A DNA stretch of 64,000 nt, taken from UBA1952 sp965246905 (GTDB lineage: Bacteria; Bacteroidota; Bacteroidia; Chitinophagales; Chitinophagaceae). This document shows positions 34,621 through 44,111 of this stretch, piece after piece; within the stretch, counting starts at the first letter, position 1; the number at the start of each line of letters is the position of its first letter. The stretch covers positions 1-64,000 of the forward strand of contig CBDFFZ010000010.1 of NCBI GenBank assembly GCA_965246905.1, in the 5' to 3' direction. A model generated the notes under the pieces. That model ran no database searches. It saw nothing but the letters and a program-made list of their open reading frames with translations, and was not told where the DNA came from. The position numbers and the translations under genes were made by a program.

Positions 34621-35751
34621 CTAACGCTTGTACTCCGCAATCACTTTTTCATAAAGCGCCTCATAGATAGGGGTGATAAGCGCTTTCTCAAAAGTATCGG
34701 CATGCGCAATGGCCGCGTCCTTAAACTGTTGTAGCGTGGCATCATCTTTCAGGATGTGGAGGGCGTGCTTTGCCATGTCCTCCACATCGCCAATATCGCT
34801 GAGATAGCCGGTTACACCCTGCACATTGATCTCGGGGATACCGCCTGCATTGGTAGAGATAACCGGCACGCCGCAGGCCATTGCCTCAAGCGCGGCAAGC
34901 CCGAAGCTTTCGTAGGAGGAGGGCAGCAGAAAGAGATCGGCGATGCTTAGTATCTCATCCATCTGCTCCTGCTTACCGAGGAAGCGCACATCGTTATAAA
35001 TGCCCAGTGAGCGGCTCAGCTCCTCGGCCATCTGGCGCTCCGGCCCATCGCCGATCATCAGCAGCTTGGAGCTCACATGCTTATGCACCTCTGCAAAAAT
35101 ACGGATGGCATCATCCACACGCTTTACTTTCCGGAAGTTGGATACATGGGCCAGGATACGTTCACCATCGGGGGCCAGCATTTTTTTAAAATGCTCTTTA
35201 TCTGTCTGGTGAAAACGCGCAATATCCACGAAATTAGGGATGACCTGTATCTCTTTTTCAATAGCAAAATGCTGGAAGGTCTCATCGCGCAGGTTGGCTG
35301 ATACAGCGGTGATCGCATCCGATTCATTGATGGAAAAGGTGACCACAGGCGCATAAGTAGGATCCTTGCCCACGAGGGTTATATCCGTGCCGTGCAGCGT
35401 GGTAACGAAGGGTATATCGCGGCCCTGTTTTCTTAATATCTGCCGGGCAAAATAGGCTGCGGATGCATGCGGTATAGCATAATGCACATGCAGCAGGTCG
35501 AGATCATTGTTGAGGATTACATTGACCATCGTGCTGGCGAGCGCAGTTTCATAAGGCGGGAAATCGAACAGCGGATAGGCCGGCACGCTTACCTCATGGT
35601 AATAAATATTGGGGTGAAAATGGAGCCGCACAGGCTGCTGATAAGTGATAAAATGCACCTCATGGCCATTGGCCGATAGCGCCATGCCCAGCTCCGTAGC
35701 CATTACGCCGCTGCCGCCAAACGTTGGGTAGCAAACAATTCCTATTTTCAA
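34621..35751 (-). CDS. bshA: N-acetyl-alpha-D-glucosaminyl L-malate synthase
   Basis: 376 residues, a GT4 retaining glycosyltransferase. BshA joins UDP-GlcNAc and L-malate in the first step of bacillithiol synthesis. The N-terminus MKIGIVCYPTFGGSGVMATE and VHYAIPHASAAYFA are diagnostic for BshA as opposed to general GT4 enzymes. The nucleotide-binding part has LLMIGDGPERQMAEE and the GT4 E(x7)E motif in LPSSYESFGLAALEAMACG. BshB and BshC are not in the window. Presence of bacillithiol is an inference from this gene. Confidence 0.93.
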   Translation of the reverse strand: MKIGIVCYPTFGGSGVMATELGMALSANGHEVHFITYQQPVRLHFHPNIYYHEVSVPAYPLFDFPPYETALASTMVNVILNNDLDLLHVHYAIPHASAAYFARQILRKQGRDIPFVTTLHGTDITLVGKDPTYAPVVTFSINESDAITAVSANLRDETFQHFAIEKEIQVIPNFVDIARFHQTDKEHFKKMLAPDGERILAHVSNFRKVKRVDDAIRIFAEVHKHVSSKLLMIGDGPERQMAEELSRSLGIYNDVRFLGKQEQMDEILSIADLFLLPSSYESFGLAALEAMACGVPVISTNAGGIPEINVQGVTGYLSDIGDVEDMAKHALHILKDDATLQQFKDAAIAHADTFEKALITPIYEALYEKVIAEYKR

Positions 35752-35778
35752 AACCTTGGTGTCTTTTTAAGTAAAAAA

Positions 35779-36099
35779 TTATCCTTTCTTGGCATTGGTG
35801 AGGACGTAAGCATCCACAAGCGCGGCCTTAGTGGCATCGAACTTAGATTTCTGGTACATTTCCGGCAGGATGCGGTTCCAGGCTTTAACGGTGCGAGTTT
35901 CCGGCGCATACAGCTTATGGCACTTGCCGCAGCTTGCCTGAAAAATCGCCTGGCCGTGCGCCTGATCCGCGGCGCTTGGGATTACAGGTCCTGTAGTTGC
36001 AGGCTTATCTGCTGCAACCGTTTTAGCGGTCTTAGGACTGCATTGCGCAAGAAGAAGGATCGTGACGGCTAACGCAGAAAGGGTGAAAAGCTGCTTCAT
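35779..36099 (-). CDS. Small c-type cytochrome lipoprotein
   Basis: 106 residues. The N-terminus MKQLFTLSALAVTILLLAQC has a lipobox (Cys at 20), followed by a short Thr/Ala/Pro linker. A single haem-binding CxxCH is in FQASCGKCHKLYAPE, and a distal methionine candidate is in NRILPEMYQKSKF. It is thus a monohaem cytochrome anchored to a membrane on the periplasmic side. Its electron partner is unknown; no oxidase gene is near. It is divergent from the M28 peptidase gene. Confidence 0.88.
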   Translation of the reverse strand: MKQLFTLSALAVTILLLAQCSPKTAKTVAADKPATTGPVIPSAADQAHGQAIFQASCGKCHKLYAPETRTVKAWNRILPEMYQKSKFDATKAALVDAYVLTNAKKG

Positions 36100-36169
36100 G
36101 ATTTCAATTTGAGTGTAAATCTATCCTGTGCGGCCAAATAAATGTCATCCCGCGTATTACATTTATGCC

Positions 36170-37540
36170 ATGAAGCGATTAGCGATCCTTATACTGGTTG
36201 CAGGATGGGCAGTTACGGCAGGCGCCGCAGGCAGTGATTCGGCCACCATCCGCCGGATACGCGATGAGGTAATGCTGCATGGCACCTGCTATGAAAACCT
36301 CCGGACGCTGACTAAAAAAATAGGCCACAGACTGAGCGGGTCGCCGGAATCATACAAAGCGATTGAATGGGGTAAAAAGGCTTTGCAGGATGCCGGCGCA
36401 GATAGCGTATGGCTGCAGCCTGTCTGGGTGCCGCACTGGGTACGCGGTGCGGAATCCCTGAAAATAAAAACGGCCTCTTCGAAAGGTTTTGAAGCGGTAA
36501 AGATGCTCTCGCTGGGCAATGCGGTGGGCACAGATGGCCGGATGCTGCAGGCCCCGGTGATCATGGTTCAAACGCTGGATGAATTACGGGGGATGAAGCC
36601 TGCCGATGTAAAAGGTAAGATCGTGTACTTTAATTATCATTTCCGGCAGGATCTGTTGTCCACTTTTGAGGGCTATGGCGATGCTGTTAAATACCGCTGG
36701 ATGACTCCGGGGCTTGTAAGCTCAAAGGGCGGCATTGCAGTAATTATCCGCGCGGTATCTACCGGTATGGATGATGCGCCTCATACCGGCATGACGCGGT
36801 ATTATGATACCATTCCTAAAATACCTGCCGTATCCGTTGGCAATACAACGGCAGATGTAATAGAGCAGGCGCTGCGTAAAGGTTCTTTAACTGCACAGCT
36901 TACCACCCATTGCAAAATGATCGATTCCGTGCTTTCCTACAATGTGATCGGCGAGTTGCGCGGCGCGATGCTGCCTGCGGACTACCTGGTTTGCGGCGGC
37001 CACCTCGATAGCTGGGATGTGGGCGAAGGCGCACATGATGATGGCGCAGGATGCGTACAATCCATAGAAGTGATCCGCACTTTTAAAGCACTGAACATTC
37101 GCCCCAAAAGAACGATCCGCGCGGTGCTTTTTATGAATGAGGAAAATGGCGCGCGCGGCGGCAGAGCCTATGCGGATAGCGCCGCTGCCAAAAAGGAAAA
37201 GCACATCTTCGCCATGGAAAGCGATGCCGGCGGCTTTTCCCCCAGGGGCATCGGGTTGGATATGCCTGAAGGGAAGAAAGAGATTGTGCGCCGCGATTTC
37301 GGTCCGCTCTTTGCGGCAATGAATGTATATGATTTTACTTTGGAAGAAGGCGGCACGGATATAGACCCGATGAAAAAGCTCGGTGTACCGCTTGCGGGAT
37401 TGGTACCGGATCAGCAACGCTATTTTGACTACCACCATACCGAGCGCGATGTATTTGAAGCCGTAAGCCACCGGGAGTTAAAACTGGGCGCAGCAACGAT
37501 GGCTGCAATGATCTGGCTGGTCTGCGAGCACGGGCTTTGA
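36170..37540 (+). CDS. Secreted M28 family zinc peptidase
   Basis: About 456 residues with a signal peptide (MKRLAILILVAGWAVTAGAA). A protease-associated-like domain (about 130-230) precedes the catalytic part. Co-catalytic zinc ligands and the general base are seen in order: VCGGHLDSWD, GAHDDGAGC, FMNEENGARGG, AMESDAGG and the final FDYHHTERD. This is the aminopeptidase/carboxypeptidase Q-like pattern. It presumably trims peptides in the periplasm or outside. ATG at 36170 is chosen over the earlier in-frame start because it begins the signal peptide. Confidence 0.93.
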   Translation: MKRLAILILVAGWAVTAGAAGSDSATIRRIRDEVMLHGTCYENLRTLTKKIGHRLSGSPESYKAIEWGKKALQDAGADSVWLQPVWVPHWVRGAESLKIKTASSKGFEAVKMLSLGNAVGTDGRMLQAPVIMVQTLDELRGMKPADVKGKIVYFNYHFRQDLLSTFEGYGDAVKYRWMTPGLVSSKGGIAVIIRAVSTGMDDAPHTGMTRYYDTIPKIPAVSVGNTTADVIEQALRKGSLTAQLTTHCKMIDSVLSYNVIGELRGAMLPADYLVCGGHLDSWDVGEGAHDDGAGCVQSIEVIRTFKALNIRPKRTIRAVLFMNEENGARGGRAYADSAAAKKEKHIFAMESDAGGFSPRGIGLDMPEGKKEIVRRDFGPLFAAMNVYDFTLEEGGTDIDPMKKLGVPLAGLVPDQQRYFDYHHTERDVFEAVSHRELKLGAATMAAMIWLVCEHGL

Positions 37541-37693
37541 TTTTGCATGCAGCAGATTTTCATGATTGAGCAACTCTAAATGAATTTTCTTTTGTCTGAA
37601 CTACGATTTTATCCTGATTAGGATGATTTGCAGGGTTCCCGTGCCTATTTAAACCCTATTAAAATCTTAGTCCGGAATGTATCTTTCGCCGCT

Positions 37694-39121
37694 ATGAAAA
37701 CTACGGGTAAACTGCTTTTCTATATCGGCACTGTTGGCGGGTTGCTGGCATTGATCTATCTGGTTATCAATGCGGGCTCTCCGCTTGAGGGCGCAACCGT
37801 TATCAATAAGCCGGTAGCGCATACCGAACCGTTTATGCAGGAAGCGCTTAAATCGTTTGGCCACCCGCTGGCCGTATTTATTTTCCAGGTGCTTACTATT
37901 CTTATTGCAGTAAGGCTTTGCGGGGCGCTCTTTCAAAAGATCGGGCAGCCGCCGGTTATTGGCGAGATGGCAGCCGGAATCATCCTTGGGCCATCGGTAG
38001 CCGGCGCCTTGATGCCCTCCTTCAGCGCCTTTGTTTTTCCTAAAGAATCACTTTCGCACTTGCAGCTCATCAGCCAGGTGGGGCTTATCCTGTTCATGTT
38101 TGTAGTAGGCATGGAGCTGGATCTTGGTCTTATTAAAAAAAAGGCAGGCGCGGCAGTTATCATCAGCCATGCGAGCATTGTATTTCCATACGGACTTGGC
38201 GTGGCACTGGCCTATTTTATTTATAGGCAAATGGCCCCTCCCGGCGTGCATTTCTATGCCTTTGCTTTGTTTATGGGCATAGCTATGAGCATAACGGCCT
38301 TCCCGGTGCTGGCACGCGTTATCCGCGAGCGCGGACTTACCGGCACTAAGCTCGGTACTATCGCTATCACCTGCGCAGCGGCTGATGATATTACTGCATG
38401 GTGCATTCTTGCTTTCGTAATAGCCGTTGCAAAATCTTCCTCGCTCCTCGGTACTGTATATGTGCTGGTAAGCACAATTGCTTATGTACTGGTTATGCTC
38501 CTCATCATGAAGCCATTGCTCAAAAGGCTGGCACATAAATGGCTGCCGCAGCGGTCTATGAAGCAATCTGCCGTAGGGCTGGTCTTTATTGTATTGCTCG
38601 TGAGCTCCTACCTGTGCGAGGTGATCGGCATTCATGCCCTGTTCGGTGCTTTCATGGCAGGGATCATTATGCCGGATAGCTGGAACTTTCGTAAGATCAT
38701 GACCGATAAAATTGAGGATATAGCGCTTGTATTGTTCCTCCCGCTCTTCTTTGTATTCACCGGACTCCGTACAGAAATCGGCCTGCTTACAGACACTTCG
38801 CTTTGGGGAATGTGTGGCATCATCATCTTAGTGGCAGTTGCCGGGAAATTCGGCGGCAGCGCAATAGCAGCGCGCATTACCGGCGAATCCTGGAAAGACA
38901 GCCTGTCCATCGGCGCGCTGATGAATACGCGCGGGCTTATGGAGCTGGTAGTACTCAATATTGGCTACGACCTAGGCATCCTCTCCCCGAAAATATTTAC
39001 CATGCTCGTAATCATGGCGCTCGTAACCACGTTTATGACCGCGCCATTGCTGACGTTAATCAATCGCATTTATAAAGATAAAAACATCCCAAATTCCCAA
39101 TCTCCAATTCCAAGTTCCTGA
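37694..39121 (+). CDS. CPA2-type cation:proton antiporter
   Basis: About 475 residues, about 13 membrane segments, of the Na+/H+ exchanger superfamily, CPA2 branch (KefB/GerN-like, without the TrkA-N domain). GEMAAGIILGPSVAG and GLILFMFVVGMELDLG are typical, as is the TCAAADDITAWCILAFVI segment with the acidic pair in helix 5. The last residues NIPNSQSPIPSS are encoded by a microrepeat (about 39088-39118) like those at 16437 and 42516, so the C-terminus may be an accidental addition. The start at 37694 is chosen at MKTTGKLLFYIGTVG. Confidence 0.9.
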   Translation: MKTTGKLLFYIGTVGGLLALIYLVINAGSPLEGATVINKPVAHTEPFMQEALKSFGHPLAVFIFQVLTILIAVRLCGALFQKIGQPPVIGEMAAGIILGPSVAGALMPSFSAFVFPKESLSHLQLISQVGLILFMFVVGMELDLGLIKKKAGAAVIISHASIVFPYGLGVALAYFIYRQMAPPGVHFYAFALFMGIAMSITAFPVLARVIRERGLTGTKLGTIAITCAAADDITAWCILAFVIAVAKSSSLLGTVYVLVSTIAYVLVMLLIMKPLLKRLAHKWLPQRSMKQSAVGLVFIVLLVSSYLCEVIGIHALFGAFMAGIIMPDSWNFRKIMTDKIEDIALVLFLPLFFVFTGLRTEIGLLTDTSLWGMCGIIILVAVAGKFGGSAIAARITGESWKDSLSIGALMNTRGLMELVVLNIGYDLGILSPKIFTMLVIMALVTTFMTAPLLTLINRIYKDKNIPNSQSPIPSS

Positions 39122-39124
39122 TAA

Positions 39125-39808
39125 CTAAAGTGCCGGCACCATGCCGTTTTCATATTGCGACCAGTCGATCGTTTTACCCATCGTACCGCGGAACCGCTCG
39201 TTAAAGCCGTGCCTCTGCTTGATGGAATTCCAGCTTTCGGCTTCCTTTATTTTTGCAGAGCTGATGCGCAGGCTAAGCGAATTATATACTTTCAGGGTAT
39301 CGGTAACAAAAGGCAGGTGATAAATTTTTGTGCCGAAACGCTTGCGGGTATAGGAGCGCAGCAGCCATGACTGGAACGGGTCCGTAGCTAGTGCAATGGA
39401 TTTAAAGCCCAGCTCCTTTGCCTTTAAATAGGAATAATAAACATTCTCTGTGCTGTGTTGCGCCAGCGTATCATAGAAAATATGCTCTTTTGGGATGCCG
39501 ATCTTCTCGCCGAAAAGCCCCATGATATAAGCCTCTTTATAAGGTGTATAAACCGCAGCGCCGGAGAAGATTACATTCTTTGCATAGCCATTCTTATACA
39601 GCACCCATGCCCAGATCACACGTGCTTTCATTACAGAATCCCAGGCATGTCCATCATAGGGAATACCGGGTACGATAATAGCATCGAAAGGTGCTGCCGG
39701 AGCGGCTTCACGATAGCGGCGTGCGGGACCTTTGCGTGGGGTAAGGCAGCTCATCCACATGAGGAAGGCGGATAACATCAGCAGTAAAAACGGGTACTTG
39801 TTTCTCAA
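39125..39808 (-). CDS. YdcF-like (DUF218) lipoprotein
   Basis: 227 residues with a lipobox (LMLSAFLMWMSC, Cys about 21). The DUF218 core shows DAIIVPGIPYDG, ARVIWAWVLYKNGYAKNVIF with SGAAVYTPYKEA, and HSTENVYYSYLKAKE. YdcF/SanA/ElyC proteins are thought to work in envelope or peptidoglycan-precursor metabolism. Exact role unknown. It ends 3 bp from the antiporter stop (convergent). Confidence 0.82.
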   Translation of the reverse strand: MRNKYPFLLLMLSAFLMWMSCLTPRKGPARRYREAAPAAPFDAIIVPGIPYDGHAWDSVMKARVIWAWVLYKNGYAKNVIFSGAAVYTPYKEAYIMGLFGEKIGIPKEHIFYDTLAQHSTENVYYSYLKAKELGFKSIALATDPFQSWLLRSYTRKRFGTKIYHLPFVTDTLKVYNSLSLRISSAKIKEAESWNSIKQRHGFNERFRGTMGKTIDWSQYENGMVPAL

Positions 39809-39867
39809 AAAAAACTGTTTACAGAAATATACTTATAAAAGTCAGGCCGGGCTTACGCAATGCTTCC

Positions 39868-42489
39868 CTATTGGTAGGCTTTTACAATCTCCTTCATCTC
39901 ATTGAGCTTCATCAACGCCTCAACCGGCGTAAGCGTATTGATGTCCGTTTCATCGAGCGTCTGCTGTATGCGACGTATATCCTCCGTTAGCCCATCAAAT
40001 ATATTGAGCTGGAACGTTGCCGCAACAGGCTGCTGCTTTCTGATCTTTCTTATCGTTTCATCACCGTCACTACCGTGTTTTTGCTCTAATAATGTAAGGA
40101 TCTGGGTGGCGCGCTTCAGCAATTCGGGCGGCATACCGGCCATTCTTGCTACCTGTATCCCGAAGCTGTGCCTGCTGCCGCCGGGGGCCATCTTGCGCAG
40201 AAAGATAACTTTATTGGCTGTCTCCTGGTGCGTAATATGGAAATTGCGCAGGCGCGGCAATTGCGCTTCGAGCTCGTTTAGTTCGTGGTAATGCGTGGCA
40301 AAAAGGGTTTTCGGCTGCGCCGGATGCTGGTGCAGGTGCTCTACAATGCTCCAGGCAATAGAAATACCATCGTACGTGCTTGTACCACGGCCAATCTCAT
40401 CGAGTAGTACGAGGCTTCGGGCACTCAGGTTGTTTATGATGCTCGCGGTCTCATTCATCTCTACCATAAAGGTGCTCTCACCGCCGCTCAGATTGTCGGA
40501 TGCGCCTACGCGGGTAAATATTTTATCCGTAAGGCCTATCGTTGCTGCGTCTGCGGGTACGAAAGAACCCATGTGCGCCATCAGCGTTATGATCGCCGCC
40601 TGCCGCAACAGCGCGGATTTACCGCTCATATTGGGGCCGGTAAGGATAATGATCTGCTGGGCATCTTTATCCAGCAGAATATCGTTGGCTATATAGGCCT
40701 CGCCCGGTGGCAGCCGCTGCTCGATTACCGGGTGCCGCCCGCCCTTTATCTCCAGCTCCAGCCCGTCCGTCATTACCGGGCGGTGATAATTAAACCGCTG
40801 CGCATTGTGCGCAAAGCAAAGGAGGCAATCGATCTGTGCTATTACCTGCGCATTCGCCTGGATGCAGGCAATAAAGGGCTCGATGGCTGCTAAAAGCTGG
40901 CCGTATATTTCCAGTTCGATGCCCAGAATTTTATCCTCTGCTCCCAGAATTTTTTCTTCGTATTCTTTTAGCTCCGGCGTTATATACCGCTCTGCTGTGG
41001 TAAGTGTTTGCTTGCGTATCCAGTCTGCCGGCACCTTGTCCTTATGGGCATGAGTAACCTCTAAGTAATAGCCGAATACATTATTGTACGATACTTTCAG
41101 CGAAGTAATTCCCGTGCGCTGCGCTTCTGTTTGCTGTATTTGCAGCAGGTAAGCTTTTCCGCTTCGCGAGATTTTTCTAAGATCATCCAGGGTTTCATGA
41201 ATACCGTCCCGGATCATGCCGCCTTTGGATGCAAGCGCCGGGGCATCTTCTGATATCGTGCCTTTTATACGCTGCTGCAATTCCGTACAAGCTTGTATGC
41301 TTTGCGTTAATTGGAGTAATTGCTGGTTGCCCGATTTTTTACAGATGTTTTGTACTTCTTCCATGTGCAGCAGGCTTTTGGCAAGCTGTACCACTTCCCG
41401 TGGCGAGGCTTTTTTTAGCGGTATCCGGCTGATCAAACGTTCTACATCGCCTGTCTGCTTAATATGTTGCAGGATCGTTCTGCTCAAATCCTGCCCGCGG
41501 ATAAAATGCGCAACCAGCGATAATCTTGCCTCAATACCCTGCAGATCGAACAGCGGGAAGATCATCCAACGCTTCAGCAATCTTGCGCCCATCGGGGTGC
41601 AGGTATGATCTATTGCCTGAAGGAGATTTGCACCGCCGCCATCTACGGACGACATCAGCTCCAGGTTGCGGATCGTAAAGCGGTCCATCCACAGGAAAGA
41701 TTCTGCCACAATGCGCTGAATGCCCGTAATATGCTGCAGGTTGGGATGCTCGGTATCTTTTAAATAATGAAGCGCAGCGCCTGCGGCAATAATGGCCGGC
41801 TTCATATCTTCCAACCCATAGCCTTTCAGGGATTGGGTATCAAAATGCTGTAAGAGAAGATCATAAGCATATTGCTCGGCAAATATCCAGTCTTCCAGCG
41901 CAAACGTATAGACCTTGCTATCCATTTGCTCGCGGTACTGTTTCTGCTTTCCTTTGGAAAGCAGGATCTCCGAAGGCTGAAAGCTTTGCAGGAGCTTATC
42001 CATATATTCGGCATCGCCCTGAGCGGTATAAAACTCCCCGGTGCTGATGTCTATAAATGCTACTCCGCACTGCGCATCTGTGAGATAAAGGGCTGCAAGG
42101 AAATTATTGGTCTTGTTTTCCAGCAGCTTATCGGAAGTGGCTACCCCGGGTGTAACCAGCTCGGTAACACCGCGCTTCACAATGCCTTTCGCTTCCTTAG
42201 GATCTTCCAGTTGATCACAGATTGCCACGCGATAGCCGGCCTTTACCAGCTTGTGCAGATAGGTATCTAAGGCATGATGCGGGAAACCGGCAAGGTCGGA
42301 ATTGGTAACGCCGCCGTTGCTTCGTTTGGTAAGCGTAATGCCAAGAATGCGGGAGGCAATAACGGCATCTTCATTAAAAGTTTCGTAAAAATCACCCACC
42401 CGAAACAATAGCACGGCATCCGGATACCTGGCCTTGATCTCCCGGTGCTGCTGCATCATCGGGGTTTCGCCCGCTTCTTTTTTGGCCAT
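39868..42489 (-). CDS. mutS: DNA mismatch repair protein MutS
   Basis: 873 residues, complete MutS1. The mismatch-binding domain begins with PMMQQHREIKARYPDAVLLF and the DFYETFNEDA motif (the Phe-x-Glu wedge). The clamp/lever domains follow. The ATPase carries Walker A GPNMSGKSALLRQ (about residue 615), TRVGASDNLSGGESTFMVEM, Walker B VLLDEIGRGTSTYDG and the H-loop FATHYHEL. It recognises mispairs and recruits MutL, which is outside the window. The ATG is 26 bp after a microrepeat of GGGAATT words. Confidence 0.97.
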   Translation of the reverse strand: MAKKEAGETPMMQQHREIKARYPDAVLLFRVGDFYETFNEDAVIASRILGITLTKRSNGGVTNSDLAGFPHHALDTYLHKLVKAGYRVAICDQLEDPKEAKGIVKRGVTELVTPGVATSDKLLENKTNNFLAALYLTDAQCGVAFIDISTGEFYTAQGDAEYMDKLLQSFQPSEILLSKGKQKQYREQMDSKVYTFALEDWIFAEQYAYDLLLQHFDTQSLKGYGLEDMKPAIIAAGAALHYLKDTEHPNLQHITGIQRIVAESFLWMDRFTIRNLELMSSVDGGGANLLQAIDHTCTPMGARLLKRWMIFPLFDLQGIEARLSLVAHFIRGQDLSRTILQHIKQTGDVERLISRIPLKKASPREVVQLAKSLLHMEEVQNICKKSGNQQLLQLTQSIQACTELQQRIKGTISEDAPALASKGGMIRDGIHETLDDLRKISRSGKAYLLQIQQTEAQRTGITSLKVSYNNVFGYYLEVTHAHKDKVPADWIRKQTLTTAERYITPELKEYEEKILGAEDKILGIELEIYGQLLAAIEPFIACIQANAQVIAQIDCLLCFAHNAQRFNYHRPVMTDGLELEIKGGRHPVIEQRLPPGEAYIANDILLDKDAQQIIILTGPNMSGKSALLRQAAIITLMAHMGSFVPADAATIGLTDKIFTRVGASDNLSGGESTFMVEMNETASIINNLSARSLVLLDEIGRGTSTYDGISIAWSIVEHLHQHPAQPKTLFATHYHELNELEAQLPRLRNFHITHQETANKVIFLRKMAPGGSRHSFGIQVARMAGMPPELLKRATQILTLLEQKHGSDGDETIRKIRKQQPVAATFQLNIFDGLTEDIRRIQQTLDETDINTLTPVEALMKLNEMKEIVKAYQ

Positions 42490-42515
42490 ATTGGTAAAGA
42501 TAGCTTGCTGTTAGT

Positions 42516-42549
42516 AATTGGGAATTGGGAATTAGGAGTTTGGGAATTC
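42516..42549. repeat. GGGAATT microrepeat
   Basis: AATTGGGAATTGGGAATTAGG and a further GGGAATT copy lie upstream of mutS. Related ATTCC/CCCAATT words occur inside the acylase gene (16437-16465) and at the antiporter 3' end (39088-39118), in opposite orientation. Confidence 0.55.
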
Positions 42550-42579
42550 ATATTCACTTAAAGTCCGGCTTTAGCCGTA

Positions 42580-42618
42580 ACAAAATATAATAGCCCACGA
42601 AGTTATTCGTAGGCTATT
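42580..42618 (-). terminator. Probable terminator after the thiolase gene
   Basis: On the minus strand AATAGCCTACGAA and TTCGTGGGCTATT pair with one wobble around a 4-nt loop. ATATTTTG follows. Confidence 0.65.
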
Positions 42619-42642
42619 GTGTTTTGCGTAGTCGCTTTCAGA

Positions 42643-43821
42643 TTACATTCTTTCGATCACTACGGAGCTTGCGCCGCCGCCGCCATTGCAGATGGCAGCT
42701 ACACCGAATTTTGCGCTATTTTGCTCAAGCACGTTCAAAAGCGTTACAATGATACGGGCACCGCTGGAGCCAAGCGGATGACCTATGGATACAGCACCGC
42801 CATTTACATTCATTTTGTCCTGCGGGATATTCATTTTCTGCGCATTCGCCAGCGCTACTACACTAAAGGCTTCGTTGAGCTCAAAAAATTCTATGTCCTC
42901 CATCTTAAGCCCGGCCTTTTTTACTGCCAGTGGCACCGCAATCGATGGCGAAGTAGTAAACCATTCCGGCGCCTGCTCAGCATCTGCATAGCCCCTGATC
43001 TTTGCCAAAGGCTTAAGGCCTAATGCTTCCGCTTTTTCTTTGCTTATCAGTACAACCGCAGAAGCACCATCATTCATGGTTGATGAGTTGGCTGCAGTTG
43101 CGGTTCCTTCTTTGCTGAATGCCGGCTTTAGGCTGGCTATCTTATCGAACTTTACATTATAGGGCTCCTCATCTTTCTCAAAACGGATAGGATCGCCTTT
43201 CTTCTGCGGAATTTCAATGGCTACGATCTCATTCCCAAACTTACCTGCCTCAATGGCTGCCTGGCTGCGCTGGTAGCTTTGTACCGCATAAGCATCCTGC
43301 TCTTCCCGGCTAATATTGCATTCCTTACCGCAAAGATCGGCGGCATTACCCATGGCGTAGTTGTGGTACACATCGGTGAGGCCATCGTGCGCGAGGCCAT
43401 CTACCATAGTTACATTCCCGTATTTATTACCCCACCGCTGGCTGGCATTATAAAAAGGCACATTGCTCATGCTTTCCATGCCGCCGGCAATCACTACATC
43501 TGCATCGCCGAGCATGATGGCCTGCGCGCCCTGCATAATGGCTTTCATGCCGCTGGCGCATACTTTATTGACAGTAGTGCAGGGCACATTATCCGGTACT
43601 CCGGCGCCGCGTGCGGCCTGGCGGGCGGGAGCCTGGCCAAGATTTGCCTGCAACACACAGCCCATCAATACTTCACTGATATCCTCTGGCTTTATGCCGG
43701 CGCGCTCAATGGCGCCTTTAATGGCGAAAGAGCCCAGCTTCGTAGCGGAGAAATCTTTCAGCGCGCCGCCCCAGCTACCGATTGCAGTGCGCACAGCGGA
43801 CACGATATACACTTCTTTCAT
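42643..43821 (-). CDS. Acetyl-CoA acetyltransferase (thiolase)
   Basis: About 392 residues. Thiolases condense two acetyl-CoA or cleave 3-ketoacyl-CoA. The acyl-accepting cysteine is in VNKVCASGMKAIM. The second cysteine and histidine are in AAICNGGGGAS and NVNGGAVSIGHPLGSSGARI. MEDIEFFELNEAFSVVALA is typical. The length suits a biosynthetic acetyl-CoA acetyltransferase. The open frame extends 27 codons upstream, but MKEVYIVSAVRTAIGSWGG at 43821 is the standard thiolase start. No beta-oxidation genes are adjacent. Confidence 0.94.
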   Translation of the reverse strand: MKEVYIVSAVRTAIGSWGGALKDFSATKLGSFAIKGAIERAGIKPEDISEVLMGCVLQANLGQAPARQAARGAGVPDNVPCTTVNKVCASGMKAIMQGAQAIMLGDADVVIAGGMESMSNVPFYNASQRWGNKYGNVTMVDGLAHDGLTDVYHNYAMGNAADLCGKECNISREEQDAYAVQSYQRSQAAIEAGKFGNEIVAIEIPQKKGDPIRFEKDEEPYNVKFDKIASLKPAFSKEGTATAANSSTMNDGASAVVLISKEKAEALGLKPLAKIRGYADAEQAPEWFTTSPSIAVPLAVKKAGLKMEDIEFFELNEAFSVVALANAQKMNIPQDKMNVNGGAVSIGHPLGSSGARIIVTLLNVLEQNSAKFGVAAICNGGGGASSVVIERM

Positions 43822-44013
43822 ACTAATTTCAATTTTTTTTAAAAGACGGTCAAAAGTAACCTTTTTCCCTGCCTCCGGCATATAACATTTGCCAATGCTC
43901 ACTTACGGTAAGTCCACACTTATTAAGCCGCTGAAACCCTTATCCTGTAACCCTTTCAGGCATTTCACAGCTCTATCGGCGGGGTTAAACGGGCGTTAAA
44001 CAAGTCGTTTTTC

Positions 44014-44044
44014 TTTGTCGGCGGACCCTTACAGCTTATCTTTG
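44014..44044 (+). promoter_or_regulatory. Bacteroidota-type promoter of the L,D-transpeptidase gene
   Basis: TTTG (44014-44017), 19 nt, TATCTTTG (44037-44044): an exact match to the Bacteroidota consensus. It leaves a leader of about 60 nt before the TTG start codon. The rest of the 43822-44111 gap shows nothing else. Confidence 0.8.
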
Positions 44045-44111
44045 TGAAAGTCGCCTATGATTGAAACCCTTACTTATCTAATTTTTCCTTCACTTTAAAA
44101 ATTGAACTGTT